DNA of 62,949 nt from an uncultured Actinomycetes bacterium. Its GTDB lineage: Bacteria; Actinomycetota; Coriobacteriia; Coriobacteriales; Atopobiaceae. This document shows, piece after piece, positions 37,323-45,280 of this stretch (positions within the stretch are counted from its first letter, which is position 1; every line of letters begins with the position of its first letter). The position numbers were made by a program, and so were the translations under genes. The notes beneath the pieces were generated by a model, which was not told where the DNA came from, did no database searches, and saw only the letters and a program-made list of their open reading frames with translations. The DNA lies in contig OMXZ01000005.1 in assembly GCA_900315165.1 (NCBI GenBank), forward strand, positions 1 to 62,949, written 5' to 3'.

Positions 37323-37697
37323 ATGCACTTCCTTCTCATCTGGCTCGCCACGAGCATCGCGACCCTGGCTGCGACCGCGATCATCCCGGGCATCGAGGCA
37401 GTCGGCGGCGACTACATGGGGCCGATCATGTGCGCCCTCATGCTCGCGCTGGTCAACGCCTCGATCAAGCCCATCATGAAGATACTGTCGCTGCCCATCA
37501 CGATCCTTACGCTGGGCATCTTCTCGCTGGTCATCAACGCCCTCATGCTGGAGCTCGCGAGCTGGCTTTCCGTCGGCCTCTTCGACGCGGGCATCGAGGT
37601 CGCCGGCTTCGGGTCGGCCTTCTTCGGCGCGATCATCATCTCGGTCGTCTACGCGGTCGTGAGCAAGGCCCTCGGCGTGGATGACGAGGACGATTAG
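37323..37697 (+). CDS. Phage holin family membrane protein (four-span)
   Basis: This 124-residue protein of four predicted membrane helices belongs to the group annotated as Mycobacterial-type phage holin family (phage_holin_4_2 like). NASIKPIMKILSLPITILTLG is the conserved loop-helix region. Despite the name, chromosomal members stand alone without lysins and their role is unknown. The acidic end DDEDD is cytoplasmic. No phage gene is nearby. Start ATG 37323 lies just past the palindromic repeats. Confidence 0.8.
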   Translation: MHFLLIWLATSIATLAATAIIPGIEAVGGDYMGPIMCALMLALVNASIKPIMKILSLPITILTLGIFSLVINALMLELASWLSVGLFDAGIEVAGFGSAFFGAIIISVVYAVVSKALGVDDEDD

Positions 37698-37700
37698 CGC

Positions 37701-38582
37701 CTAAGCCGGAAGCTCTGCCCCGCCGAAAAGGTCGATGAAGCGCTGCGCCAAGGGCGAAAGGCGGCGGCTCTCGCGCCAGACCACCGCGATGCGGGTCGTG
37801 AGTTCCAGCTCCTCCAGGCGCTTGGGGGCGAGGCCCTCCGCATTCATCACGGGCAGGATCGTGCTCGGCACGAGGCCCACGCCGAAACCCGCCTGCGACC
37901 AGACGCAGGTCGTGCGCGCATCGTCGTTCACGCAGCCGATCACGAGCTCGAGCCCGCGCTCCGCGAAGGCGTCGCGCACGATCTGCTCGAAGCGCCGATA
38001 GAGGACAAGTGGGACACCGGCGAGGTCCTCGAGCGAGGCGACGCCCACACGCTTGCCGCAGGGATAGGCTTCCGAGGTCAGCGCAACCATCGGCTCAGGG
38101 TCCAGATAACGGCAGGCCAACCCCTCCGTCGGGAAGGGCGTGCGGACCACCGCGACCTCCACCACGCCGCGCTCGAGCAGCTCGAGGAGCTGATAGGTAT
38201 TGGCCTCGTGCAGCTCGATCCGCACGTCGGGATACGAGTCGGCAAGCTTCGCGAGCCCGCGGCCCGGCACCTGGCCGCCCGAGGACGAGATCATCCCGAC
38301 GGACAGCACGCCGCGCTCGCCCTTGCCGAAGCCCTCGACCTCCTGACGCGCGGAATTGGTGAGCGAGAGAATCTCGGTTGCGCGCTGGTAGAGGAGCTTG
38401 CCCGCCTCGGTCAGGGTCACGCCGCGCGGGCCGCGGTCCACGAGCGTCACACCCAGCTCACGCTCGAGCGAGGCGAGCTCATAGGACAGGGGCGGCTGCG
38501 AGATATGGAGTCGGCGTGCCGCCGCCGTGATCTGGCGTTCCTCGGCAATCGCGACGAAGTATGTGAGCTGACGGATATCCAA
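37701..38582 (-). CDS. LysR family transcriptional regulator
   Basis: This 293-residue regulator has a winged helix-turn-helix at the N-terminus (AAARRLHISQPPLSYELASLE) and a LysR substrate-binding fold behind it. The conserved opening DIRQLTYFVAIAEE sets the start at TTG 38582, which GGGGGAGG precedes by 5 bases; a GTG seven codons earlier lies within or before that site. It ends 3 bp from the convergent holin-family gene. It is divergent from tatA across 184 bp, but control of tatA would be unusual. Its effector is unknown. Confidence 0.88.
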   Translation of the reverse strand: MDIRQLTYFVAIAEERQITAAARRLHISQPPLSYELASLERELGVTLVDRGPRGVTLTEAGKLLYQRATEILSLTNSARQEVEGFGKGERGVLSVGMISSSGGQVPGRGLAKLADSYPDVRIELHEANTYQLLELLERGVVEVAVVRTPFPTEGLACRYLDPEPMVALTSEAYPCGKRVGVASLEDLAGVPLVLYRRFEQIVRDAFAERGLELVIGCVNDDARTTCVWSQAGFGVGLVPSTILPVMNAEGLAPKRLEELELTTRIAVVWRESRRLSPLAQRFIDLFGGAELPA

Positions 38583-38766
38583 TATTCCTCCCCCATAGGT
38601 CACCCATATTGTTTCTATATCTGATGATAGTGGCTGAATTTACCTCACGGTATATAACTTGTGTATGCCACAGGCCACCCTTTGTATTTTACGTTTCCCG
38701 CACGCCGGACCTAGCATGGAGGCGTTCTGGAAACGACATGAAGAAACTTCGTTTTGGAGGCATCCC

Positions 38767-39129
38767 ATGAACCTCGGTCCCTTTGAGATAATCACTATTC
38801 TCGTCGTCGCGCTCGTCATCTTCGGGCCCAAGAACCTGCCCAAGCTGGGCAAGGCCATGGGCGAGACCGTGAAGAACGTCCGTGAGGGCATGGAGGGCGA
38901 CGACGAACCCGAGGAAGTAAAGGAAACCAAGACCCCCATCGCAGCCGAGACCACGAATTTCTGCATCCACTGCGGCGCCCCACTTCCCGCCGACGCCGAA
39001 TTCTGCAGCAAGTGCGGCAAGCCCCAGACCGCCGCAGCCGAAGCGGCCACTCCCGGCGCCGCCGATGCGACCGAGCCCGCCGAGGCAGCAAAGGACGAGC
39101 CTGCCGACACCGTCGAGGCCGCGGCGTAG
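38767..39129 (+). CDS. tatA: TatA-like translocase protein fused to a zinc ribbon
   Basis: This 120-residue protein has an N-terminal TatA/E unit: a short membrane helix (FEIITILVVALVIFG), the PKxLPKLGKA hinge and an amphipathic helix. An acidic linker then leads to a zinc ribbon, FCIHCGAPLPADAEFCSKCGK (two CxxC pairs), and an Ala/Glu-rich tail. TatA forms the pore of the twin-arginine export pathway. The zinc ribbon is not part of standard TatA. No tatC is in the window. ATG 38767 follows GGAGG. Confidence 0.85.
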   Translation: MNLGPFEIITILVVALVIFGPKNLPKLGKAMGETVKNVREGMEGDDEPEEVKETKTPIAAETTNFCIHCGAPLPADAEFCSKCGKPQTAAAEAATPGAADATEPAEAAKDEPADTVEAAA

Positions 39130-39154
39130 GCTGGTCGGATAATAACAGTCCGAG

Positions 39155-39189
39155 CTGCAGGTCGCGCTAGTGTGCGGCCTGCAGTTTTT
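39155..39189 (+). terminator. Terminator of tatA
   Basis: CTGCAGG (39155-39161) pairs with CCTGCAG (39178-39184), followed by five T residues. Confidence 0.8.
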
Positions 39190-39222
39190 CTATTCCGCCT
39201 TCGAAGCAGGACCTCATACGCT

Positions 39223-39297
39223 CTATCGATGCCCGCGCGATTCCGTCCCGGCCAGGACATCGGCGCCGGAAACCTGTACTGTCACGTCGTATTGCAT
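39223..39297 (-). pseudogene. hipA: HipA toxin N-terminal stump
   Basis: The frame begins two bases after the hipB stop with MQYDVTVQVSGADVLAGT, which is the normal opening of HipA-family kinases (first beta strand and loop). After about 18 residues the similarity breaks off into ESRGHR and a stop. No more HipA is found in any frame before the tatA terminator. The kinase domain is gone, so this is a deletion remnant. Confidence 0.6.
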
Positions 39298-39299
39298 GG

Positions 39300-39566
39300 T
39301 CAACGCACCCTCTTGGGGGTGTCCTCGTCGGCGCGCAGACGGCCGATGGGCGTGTTGAGCGGATCGGTCGCCTCGACCGCGCCGTCCATGAGCCCCAGTA
39401 TGTGCGTCACGCGCAGGAAGTTCTCCAGGCTGCCCGTGCCCTCGCGCAGGAGCTTGCTCACCGTGGGCTCGGAAAGGTTGGCGCGCTCCGCCAATAGGCT
39501 CATCGGCACGCGCTGCTGCCGCCGCGCCAAATCGAGATTGGCAGCGATCTGGCGCTGCGCGCGCAT
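39300..39566 (-). CDS. hipB: HipB-like antitoxin (XRE helix-turn-helix)
   Basis: This is an 88-residue helix-turn-helix protein if started at ATG 39566; an upstream ATG at 39623 would give 107 residues, and neither has a good ribosome-binding site. The helix-turn-helix is MSLLAERANLSEPTVSKLL. The end, DPLNTPIGRLRADEDTPKRVR minus its last residue, is typical of HipB (a motif of PxxTxxGRxRAxExxPKRVR type). It should bind its own AT-rich promoter. Its toxin partner is only a 24-codon stump, so it is an orphan antitoxin. Confidence 0.72.
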   Translation of the reverse strand: MRAQRQIAANLDLARRQQRVPMSLLAERANLSEPTVSKLLREGTGSLENFLRVTHILGLMDGAVEATDPLNTPIGRLRADEDTPKRVR

Positions 39567-39681
39567 CACGGGTATGGGCGTCCTGCCAGCTATAGCACTC
39601 CAAAAAACTATCAATAACATCAAAATATGCTATTAGTATTGGAGTTAACTATAACGTATTTTTAGTTTATCTGAACGAGGC

Positions 39682-40476
39682 TTACCGCTCGATATTCTGG
39701 AGGACGAAGTCGACGGCCTCGGCCTCGTCGTCCGTCACATGGACGAGCTCGGGATCGAGCTGCGAAATGTTGCCGGCATCCGTGACCGTGCCCGCAAGCC
39801 AGTCGAGCAGCCCCTTCCAATAGGCGCTGCCGAAGAGCACGACGGGAGTCTGGCCGACCTTGTGGGTCTGGATCAGCGTGAGCAGCTCGAAGGTCTCGTC
39901 GAGCGTGCCGAAGCCGCCCGGGAAAATCACGGCGCCGCTGGAATACTTGACGAACATGGTCTTGCGCACGAAGAAGTAGCGGAAGGTCATGCCGAGGTTG
40001 ACGTAGTCGTTGATGCCCTGCTCGTGCGGGAGCTCGATACCCAAGCCCACGGACGTGCCGCCCGCCTGCCAGGCGCCGAAGTTGGCAGCCTCCATGATGC
40101 CGGGGCCGCCGCCGGTGATCACGGCCACGCCCCGCGAGGCGATGGCGCGGCCCACGCGGCAGGCCGCATGGTACATGGGATCAGTACGCGGGGTGCGCGC
40201 TGAACCGAAGCAGGTAACGGCCGGTCCGACCTCGGCCAGCGCGCCGAAGCCGTCCACGAACTCCGCCTGGATGCGTAGGACGCGCCAGGGATCCATGTGT
40301 AACCAGTCCGTGCTCTCCTCCGGGGCCAGCAGGTGGCTGGTCGTGGTCGAGTGCGGGACCATAGGCCCGCGCATGATCACGGGGCCGCGATGGTAGGTAG
40401 CGGGCTCGCCCGTATCGATCGGAGCGTCGGGCAGGTCAGCCGAAAGGGTCGCGGTGCGGTCGGGTTCTTCTTTCAT
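39682..40476 (-). CDS. TIGR00730 family Rossmann-fold protein (LOG-like)
   Basis: This 264-residue protein belongs to the family long annotated as lysine decarboxylase. The defining PGGxGTxxE motif is FPGGFGTLDETFE, with GGGPGIMEAAN upstream. Characterised relatives are cytokinin riboside 5'-monophosphate phosphoribohydrolases (LOG) or AMP/IMP nucleosidases; in bacteria the usual role is purine nucleotide salvage. An N-terminal extension of about 60 residues is variable. It stands alone. Confidence 0.9.
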   Translation of the reverse strand: MKEEPDRTATLSADLPDAPIDTGEPATYHRGPVIMRGPMVPHSTTTSHLLAPEESTDWLHMDPWRVLRIQAEFVDGFGALAEVGPAVTCFGSARTPRTDPMYHAACRVGRAIASRGVAVITGGGPGIMEAANFGAWQAGGTSVGLGIELPHEQGINDYVNLGMTFRYFFVRKTMFVKYSSGAVIFPGGFGTLDETFELLTLIQTHKVGQTPVVLFGSAYWKGLLDWLAGTVTDAGNISQLDPELVHVTDDEAEAVDFVLQNIER

Positions 40477-40580
40477 TCTTGATATCTCTTTTCTCGCCTT
40501 ATGGATACTGTTGTGCCCGCTTAAGCCTAGCGCTCGCGTGTCAAGGTGGAGTAAGGGGTGGGCAACGGCTTTCGACGTGC

Positions 40581-41000
40581 CTATATAGCCGCCGCGATCG
40601 CTTCGGCGACGCGCTCCACGCGTTTGGGATCGAGGCCGTCGTACTGCATGACGAAGCGGGCGTACCCGTCCGCAGGCAGAGCAGCATGTTCATGGGCATA
40701 GGCACCGAGCGGGGCAAGACGAACGCCCTGCGCCAGGGCCTCTCGCGCAATGCGACGCTCCTCCTCCGCCGCATCGCCGGCAACCTCGACCGCAAGCACG
40801 AAATGCAGGCCGGAGTCCGCCTCCTCGAAAGCAAGGCGCGGTCCCACAGCACTCGCCGCGAGCGCGTCCAGGAGCTCGTCCCGCAGACGCCGCTGCTGGG
40901 TGCGGTAGCGGGCGACGTGGCGGTCGTAGTCGCCCGACTCAAGCAGACGCGCGAGGGCCACCTGATCCACCACGCTCACCGTGCAGGCGAGGAAGATCAC
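40581..41000 (-). pseudogene. C-terminal fragment of a PdxR/MocR-type aminotransferase-like regulator
   Basis: A 139-codon frame opens at a GTG that overlaps the preceding hydroxyacid dehydrogenase stop (TAGTG). It encodes only the C-terminal small domain of an aminotransferase fold: VDQVALARLLESGDYDRHVARYR, LAFEEADSGLHFVLAVEV and RFVMQYDGLDPKRVERVAEA resemble the end of MocR/PdxR regulators. The helix-turn-helix and PLP-lysine region are missing. It has probably lost its 5' part by deletion, though translation of the remnant is possible. Confidence 0.6.
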
Positions 41001-41953
41001 TAGAGCTCGCAGACGTTCTGCGGAGCGCCCGCGAGCCAGGCCTCCACATTGGCGAACTCGATCGCGGCACGGCGCTCCATGGACTCCGCCGTGAGGAAAC
41101 CCACATGCGGCACGAGCACCGTATGAGGGGCGCCGAGCAGCGGATAGTCCGTGGGCAGGGGCGGTTCCACGTCGTACACGTCGATACCTGCGCCAGCCAG
41201 ATGGCCGTCGCGCAGGGCCTCGGCAAGCGCGGCATTGTCCACCACAGCGCCGCGGGCGCAGTTGATGAGGACCGCGCCCTCTTTCATCTGTGCGATGCGG
41301 GCTGCGGATAGGAAGCCGCAGGTCTGCGTGTTGCTGGGGATGTGCAGGCTCACGATATCGCTCTGGGCAAGCAGGTCGTCCAGGCTTGCGAACTCGATGC
41401 CCGCGGCCGTGGCCTCGGGATGCTCGTGGCGGGCATAACCCAGCACACGGGCGCCGAAAGCCCGGAAGAGCTTGCCCGTTGCCGTGCCGATGTGACCCGT
41501 ACCCACAATGCCCACGGTCTTGCCGGCGATCTCCGTCCCCACGAGCCCCGCGGAGGTCTGCCCGGCGCGCGTCGCGGCATCGCCCGCTACCACCTTGCGG
41601 AGCACGTCGATTGCAAGGCCCACGGCGAGCTCGGCCACCGCCGTATCGGAATAGCCCGCGCAGTTGCAGACCATGGTGCCACGCTGCTTGCATTCAGCCA
41701 GGTCAACGTGGTCGATACCCGTGAAGGCCACCGCGATCACCTTGGGCCCCTCAGCGGGGAAGGCCGCCGCCGGATAGGGATTGTTGGCGATCATGACCAC
41801 GTCGGCGCCCTCAGAGCGATGCGCCAGCTCGGCTGGGTCGGTCGTCTTGTCCGCATAGGAGACGAACTCGTGACCCGCGGCGCGGATGCCCGCAGCAAGC
41901 TCCTCGATCCTCTCCCCCGGGACCCCCAGGGGCTCAAGCAAGGCAATCTTCAT
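41000..41953 (-). CDS. D-isomer-specific 2-hydroxyacid dehydrogenase
   Basis: This 317-residue NAD-dependent oxidoreductase of the SerA/LdhA superfamily has the Rossmann loop GIVGTGHIGTATGK. The catalytic Arg region is NCARGAVVDNAAL, and His-containing HVGFLTAESMERR follows. It converts 2-oxo acids and (R)-2-hydroxyacids; phosphoglycerate or hydroxypyruvate use is suggested only by the adjacent serine dehydratase gene 15 bp upstream. Lack of an ACT domain argues against feedback-regulated SerA. A connection with the 2-hydroxyacyl-CoA dehydratase system of this organism is conceivable. Confidence 0.88.
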   Translation of the reverse strand: MKIALLEPLGVPGERIEELAAGIRAAGHEFVSYADKTTDPAELAHRSEGADVVMIANNPYPAAAFPAEGPKVIAVAFTGIDHVDLAECKQRGTMVCNCAGYSDTAVAELAVGLAIDVLRKVVAGDAATRAGQTSAGLVGTEIAGKTVGIVGTGHIGTATGKLFRAFGARVLGYARHEHPEATAAGIEFASLDDLLAQSDIVSLHIPSNTQTCGFLSAARIAQMKEGAVLINCARGAVVDNAALAEALRDGHLAGAGIDVYDVEPPLPTDYPLLGAPHTVLVPHVGFLTAESMERRAAIEFANVEAWLAGAPQNVCEL

Positions 41954-41968
41954 GCAGTCCTCCTAGTC

Positions 41969-43600
41969 TTATTTCGAACAACGTGCGACACAGCTAGCGC
42001 AGGTGGCGATGCCGCCCAGCGCCGTCTCGCGCAGTTCCATGGGCAGCGCCGCGCCCACGCGCCGCATCGCGTCCACCGTCTCGTCGAAGGGTGCCGTGGA
42101 GGCCACACCCGCGAGCGCCATCCGGGCCGAGACCAGCGCATTTGCCGCCGCTGAGGCGTTGCGCTTCTGGCAGGGCTCCTCCACGAGGCCGCCCACCGGG
42201 TCACACACGAGGCCCAGCATGTTGGTAAGGGCGATGGCCGCCGCCGTGAGGGCCTGACGCGGGCTGCCGCCTTCGAGCTGGACCGCCGCGGCAGCGGCCA
42301 TGGCGCTGGCGGTGCCCATCTCGGCCTGGCAGCCGCCCTCGGCCCCGGCCACCGTGGCGTTGCGCGTGACCACATAACCCACGGCCGCGGCCGTGGCCAA
42401 CGCATCCACGAGCTCCTCATCCGAGAGCGCCCGTTCCTCCTGCAGGGCGAAGAGCACGCCCGGCACCACGCCCGCCGAACCCGCGGTGGGCGCCGCCACG
42501 ATCCGGCCCATCGATGCGTTCGTCTCGAGCACCGCCATCGCATAGGCGGCGGCGCAGGTATAGGTGTCGAGGTCCTTCCCGCTTCCGCCAGTGAGCATCC
42601 CGTCCACCTGGCGCGCCTCGCCGCCGATGAGGCCGCCCATGGTCTGCGGCGTCCGAGCCAGCGGCAGACGCACCGATTCCCGCATCACATCGAGGGCCCG
42701 TCGCAGGTAGGGCCTACCGGCATCCCCGCGGCTGCCCTGCATGGCCAGCCGCAGCTCCTCGCGCGCCAGGAAGGCCTGGCCGAGCGTGACACCCTCGGCC
42801 TCGGCATAGGCAAGAAGCGCTGTCCCATCCTCGTAGTCCACCTTGCGGAAGCGTGCCTCTGCTTCGGCCGGCGCCAGCACGGGAGCCACGTCGTCCGAGC
42901 CCGGACCCTCCACCCCATGTTCCGCCAGGTCGGCCGCCGGCATCAGTCGCACGCGCGAGACGCGGCTATCGGCCTGGATCTCGTCCAGCACCTCCTGCGG
43001 CACCGGGTTGTCCACCTCGAGCACGTTGAAGGCGTCGCCGCCCCGGTGGTTGCGGAAGAGCAGGACCGAGCCGATGTTGATGTCATGCCGGCCCAGCGTG
43101 GTGGCGAGGAAGCCCAGCGTGCCGGGCCTGTCGCACTGGTAGACGATAAGGGCGCTGAACTCGCCCGTGAGGTCCACCTCGAACCCGTCCACGCGCACCA
43201 GACGCGCAGCCCCGCCGCCGATCGACTCGCCCCGCACCTCCAACACATCGCCGTCCACGTCGGTCACGCGGAGGTCCACGGTATTGGGATGGCGCACCTT
43301 GGTGCGGGGGTCCACCTCGAAACGAAAGCTCAGCCCCGCTTCCTGCGCCAACTGGAAGGAGTCGCGGATACGCAGGTCGTCGGCCGCAAAGCCCAGAAGG
43401 CCCGCCACCAGCGCCCGGTCCGTGCCGTGGCCCCGGTAGGTGCGCGAGAAGGACCCGTAGAGGGTGAAAGTCACATCGGCCGGGGGCCGGTCGAGCAGGG
43501 CCCGGGTCATCGCGGCGATGCGCAGCGCCCCTGCCGTGTGGGAGGACGACGGCCCCACCATGACCGGCCCCACGATGTCGGGAATCCCCAGTGTCCGCAT
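41969..43600 (-). CDS. sdaA: L-serine ammonia-lyase, iron-sulfur-dependent, fused beta-alpha form
   Basis: This 543-residue single-chain serine dehydratase turns L-serine into pyruvate and ammonia. The N-terminal beta domain (GPVMVGPSSSHTAGALRIA) and an ACT-like segment (ALIVYQCDRPGTLGFLATTL) precede the catalytic alpha domain. [4Fe-4S] cysteines are in CDPVGGLVEEPCQKRN and at the C-terminal tail, CASCVARC. NASMGRIVAAPTAGSAGVVPG is the conserved active-site stretch. ATG 43600 follows GGAGG. The following hydroxyacid dehydrogenase is likely co-transcribed. The cluster makes the enzyme oxygen-sensitive. Confidence 0.95.
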   Translation of the reverse strand: MRTLGIPDIVGPVMVGPSSSHTAGALRIAAMTRALLDRPPADVTFTLYGSFSRTYRGHGTDRALVAGLLGFAADDLRIRDSFQLAQEAGLSFRFEVDPRTKVRHPNTVDLRVTDVDGDVLEVRGESIGGGAARLVRVDGFEVDLTGEFSALIVYQCDRPGTLGFLATTLGRHDINIGSVLLFRNHRGGDAFNVLEVDNPVPQEVLDEIQADSRVSRVRLMPAADLAEHGVEGPGSDDVAPVLAPAEAEARFRKVDYEDGTALLAYAEAEGVTLGQAFLAREELRLAMQGSRGDAGRPYLRRALDVMRESVRLPLARTPQTMGGLIGGEARQVDGMLTGGSGKDLDTYTCAAAYAMAVLETNASMGRIVAAPTAGSAGVVPGVLFALQEERALSDEELVDALATAAAVGYVVTRNATVAGAEGGCQAEMGTASAMAAAAAVQLEGGSPRQALTAAAIALTNMLGLVCDPVGGLVEEPCQKRNASAAANALVSARMALAGVASTAPFDETVDAMRRVGAALPMELRETALGGIATCASCVARCSK

Positions 43601-43677
43601 GGCATGCCTCCGTCCGTCCAGCCCGCGGCGGCCAGCCCCGCCGTCGCGTGCAGTCCCGTCCCACATGCCTTCCTATT

Positions 43678-43717
43678 CTAAAAAGAAGGACCCCGCGACT
43701 CCAAGCCGCAGGGTCCT
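43678..43717 (-). terminator. Terminator of the second alcohol dehydrogenase
   Basis: On the minus strand AGGACCC...GGGTCCT (with CGGC/GCG inside) is followed by TCTTTTT. It lies 27 bp after the alcohol dehydrogenase stop. Confidence 0.8.
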
Positions 43718-43743
43718 CCGACTCACAGAGTTATTCTTTCCGC

Positions 43744-44907
43744 TTACGCCATGATCTTGCGGAACATCTCGACGACCTGCTCGTGAGAGGCCTCACGCGG
43801 GTTGCCGGGGTAGCAGGCATCGTTCAGGGCGTCGGTCGCGAGCTGGTCGAGATCCTCCTCGACGAGGCCGGCGCAGGTCTTGGGGATGCCCACGTCCTCG
43901 CCCAGCTTGCGGACGGCGGCGATGGCGGCGTCGGCGGCCTCCTCATCGCTCATGCCCGTGGTGTCGATACCCATGGCCTTGGCAATCTCGGCCTGCTTCT
44001 TGGCGACGACCGGCTTGTTGAACTCCATGGAGATCGGGAGCAGCATGGCGCAGGCCACACCGTGCGGGGTGTCGTAGTGGGCCGAGAGGGTGTGGGCCAT
44101 GGAGTGATCGATGCCCAGGCCGACGTTGGAGAAGCCCATGCCGGCGATGTACTGGCCGAGCGCCATCTCCTTGCGGCCGGTACCCGGCTTCTTGTCCTTG
44201 GCCTCCTGGACGGCGTCGCGCAGGTTGTGCGAGATAACCTCGATGGCCTTGTAGTGGAACATGTCGGAGAGCTCCCAAGCACCCTTGGTGGTGTAGCCCT
44301 CGATGGCGTGGGTCAGCGCGTCCATGCCGGTGGCGGCGGTGAGGCCGACGGGCATGGAGGACATCATATCGGGATCGACGACGGCGACCTCAGGGATGTC
44401 GTTGGTGTCGACGCAGACGAACTTACGCTCCTTGTCGGGGTCGGTGATCACGTAGTTGATCGTGACCTCGGCCGCGGTGCCGGCGGTGGTGGGCACGGCG
44501 ATGGTGAAGACGGCGTGCTTCTTGGTGTCGGCGACGCCCTCGAGGGACTTGACGTCAGCGAACTCGGGGTTGTTGGCGATGATGCCGATGGCCTTGGCGG
44601 TATCCATCGCGGAGCCGCCGCCGATGGTCACGATGGCCTCGGCACCGGACTTCTTGAAGGCTTCGACGCCGTCCTGGACGTTCTTGATGGTCGGGTTGGG
44701 CTTGACCTCGTCATAGAGGTCCCACTTGATGCCAGCCTCGTCGAGCAGGTCGGTGACCTTGGAGGTGACGCCGAACTTCACGAGGTCGGGGTCGGAGCTC
44801 ACGAAGACGTGGCCGTAGCCGCGACGCTGCAGCTCGCCCGGGATCTCCTTGATGGCGCCCTCGCCATGATAGGAAATGGTGTTGAGCACGAAACGATTGA
44901 CTGCCAT
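43744..44907 (-). CDS. Iron-containing alcohol dehydrogenase (FucO/butanol dehydrogenase-like)
   Basis: This 387-residue group III alcohol dehydrogenase has GGGSAMDTAKAIG for nucleotide binding, TGMDALTHAIEGY, and histidine ligands in GIDHSMAHTLSAHYDTPHG. It carries the canonical spacing of the lactaldehyde reductase/1,3-propanediol dehydrogenase subgroup, more so than the first paralogue at 7816-9042. GGAGGG lies eight bases before ATG 44907. A fermentative aldehyde reductase is expected, exact substrate unknown. Its upstream gap contains the second CACAGACGGAAAG repeat cluster. Confidence 0.94.
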   Translation of the reverse strand: MAVNRFVLNTISYHGEGAIKEIPGELQRRGYGHVFVSSDPDLVKFGVTSKVTDLLDEAGIKWDLYDEVKPNPTIKNVQDGVEAFKKSGAEAIVTIGGGSAMDTAKAIGIIANNPEFADVKSLEGVADTKKHAVFTIAVPTTAGTAAEVTINYVITDPDKERKFVCVDTNDIPEVAVVDPDMMSSMPVGLTAATGMDALTHAIEGYTTKGAWELSDMFHYKAIEVISHNLRDAVQEAKDKKPGTGRKEMALGQYIAGMGFSNVGLGIDHSMAHTLSAHYDTPHGVACAMLLPISMEFNKPVVAKKQAEIAKAMGIDTTGMSDEEAADAAIAAVRKLGEDVGIPKTCAGLVEEDLDQLATDALNDACYPGNPREASHEQVVEMFRKIMA

Positions 44908-45034
44908 GAAACCCTCCTATAAACGCTCGCTAAACACAACGCTTAAATTTTACCCCTCTGCGGACGCAAACTATTCGTGAAATCCGTAAGAGATGGCCAA
45001 ACGGTAGGCAGTCCCACGCTTACCCACCCAGACT

Positions 45035-45273
45035 CACAGACGGAAAGGTCCTATCGAGAGCACGCCGGCCCGCAGCCCACAGACGGAAAGGCCCTATCGA
45101 GAGCACGCCGGCCCGCAGCCCACAGACGGAAAGGCCCTATCGAGAGCACGCCGGCCCGCAGCCCACAGACGGAAGGCGAGCGTTTCCAAGAAACCCCTGG
45201 TCGCGATAAATCGAAGGCTTTCCGTCTGTGAGTAGCCCTGAACAGGTTGAGGTTTGAAGACTTTCCGTCTGTG
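45035..45273. repeat. CACAGACGGAAAG repeat cluster, locus 2, with 43-bp tandem array
   Basis: Four forward copies start at 45035, 45078, 45121 and 45164, exactly 43 bp apart. The intervening 30 bp are nearly identical in all three units (CCTATCGAGAGCACGCC then GGCCCGCAGCC). Two inverted copies follow at 45218-45230 and 45261-45273. The unit next to 45218 also carries CGATAAATCG, as at locus 1. The region 44925-45280 has no supportable gene; a short open frame across it is only repeat-encoded. Confidence 0.9.
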
Positions 45274-45280
45274 GATTTCC

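Noticed and set aside
37323-37697. Evidence of a prophage from the holin-family gene
   Set aside because: No lysin, portal, terminase or integrase is near; chromosomal members of this four-span family are common without phages.
45035-45176. CRISPR-like periodic array (13-bp repeat every 43 bp)
   Set aside because: The 30-bp intervals are nearly identical to one another, so there are no distinct spacers, and no cas gene is nearby. It is a tandem repeat.
44977-45231. Open frame of 84 codons on the plus strand
   Set aside because: It is made almost entirely of the 43-bp tandem repeat read through; no ribosome-binding site or protein-like composition.
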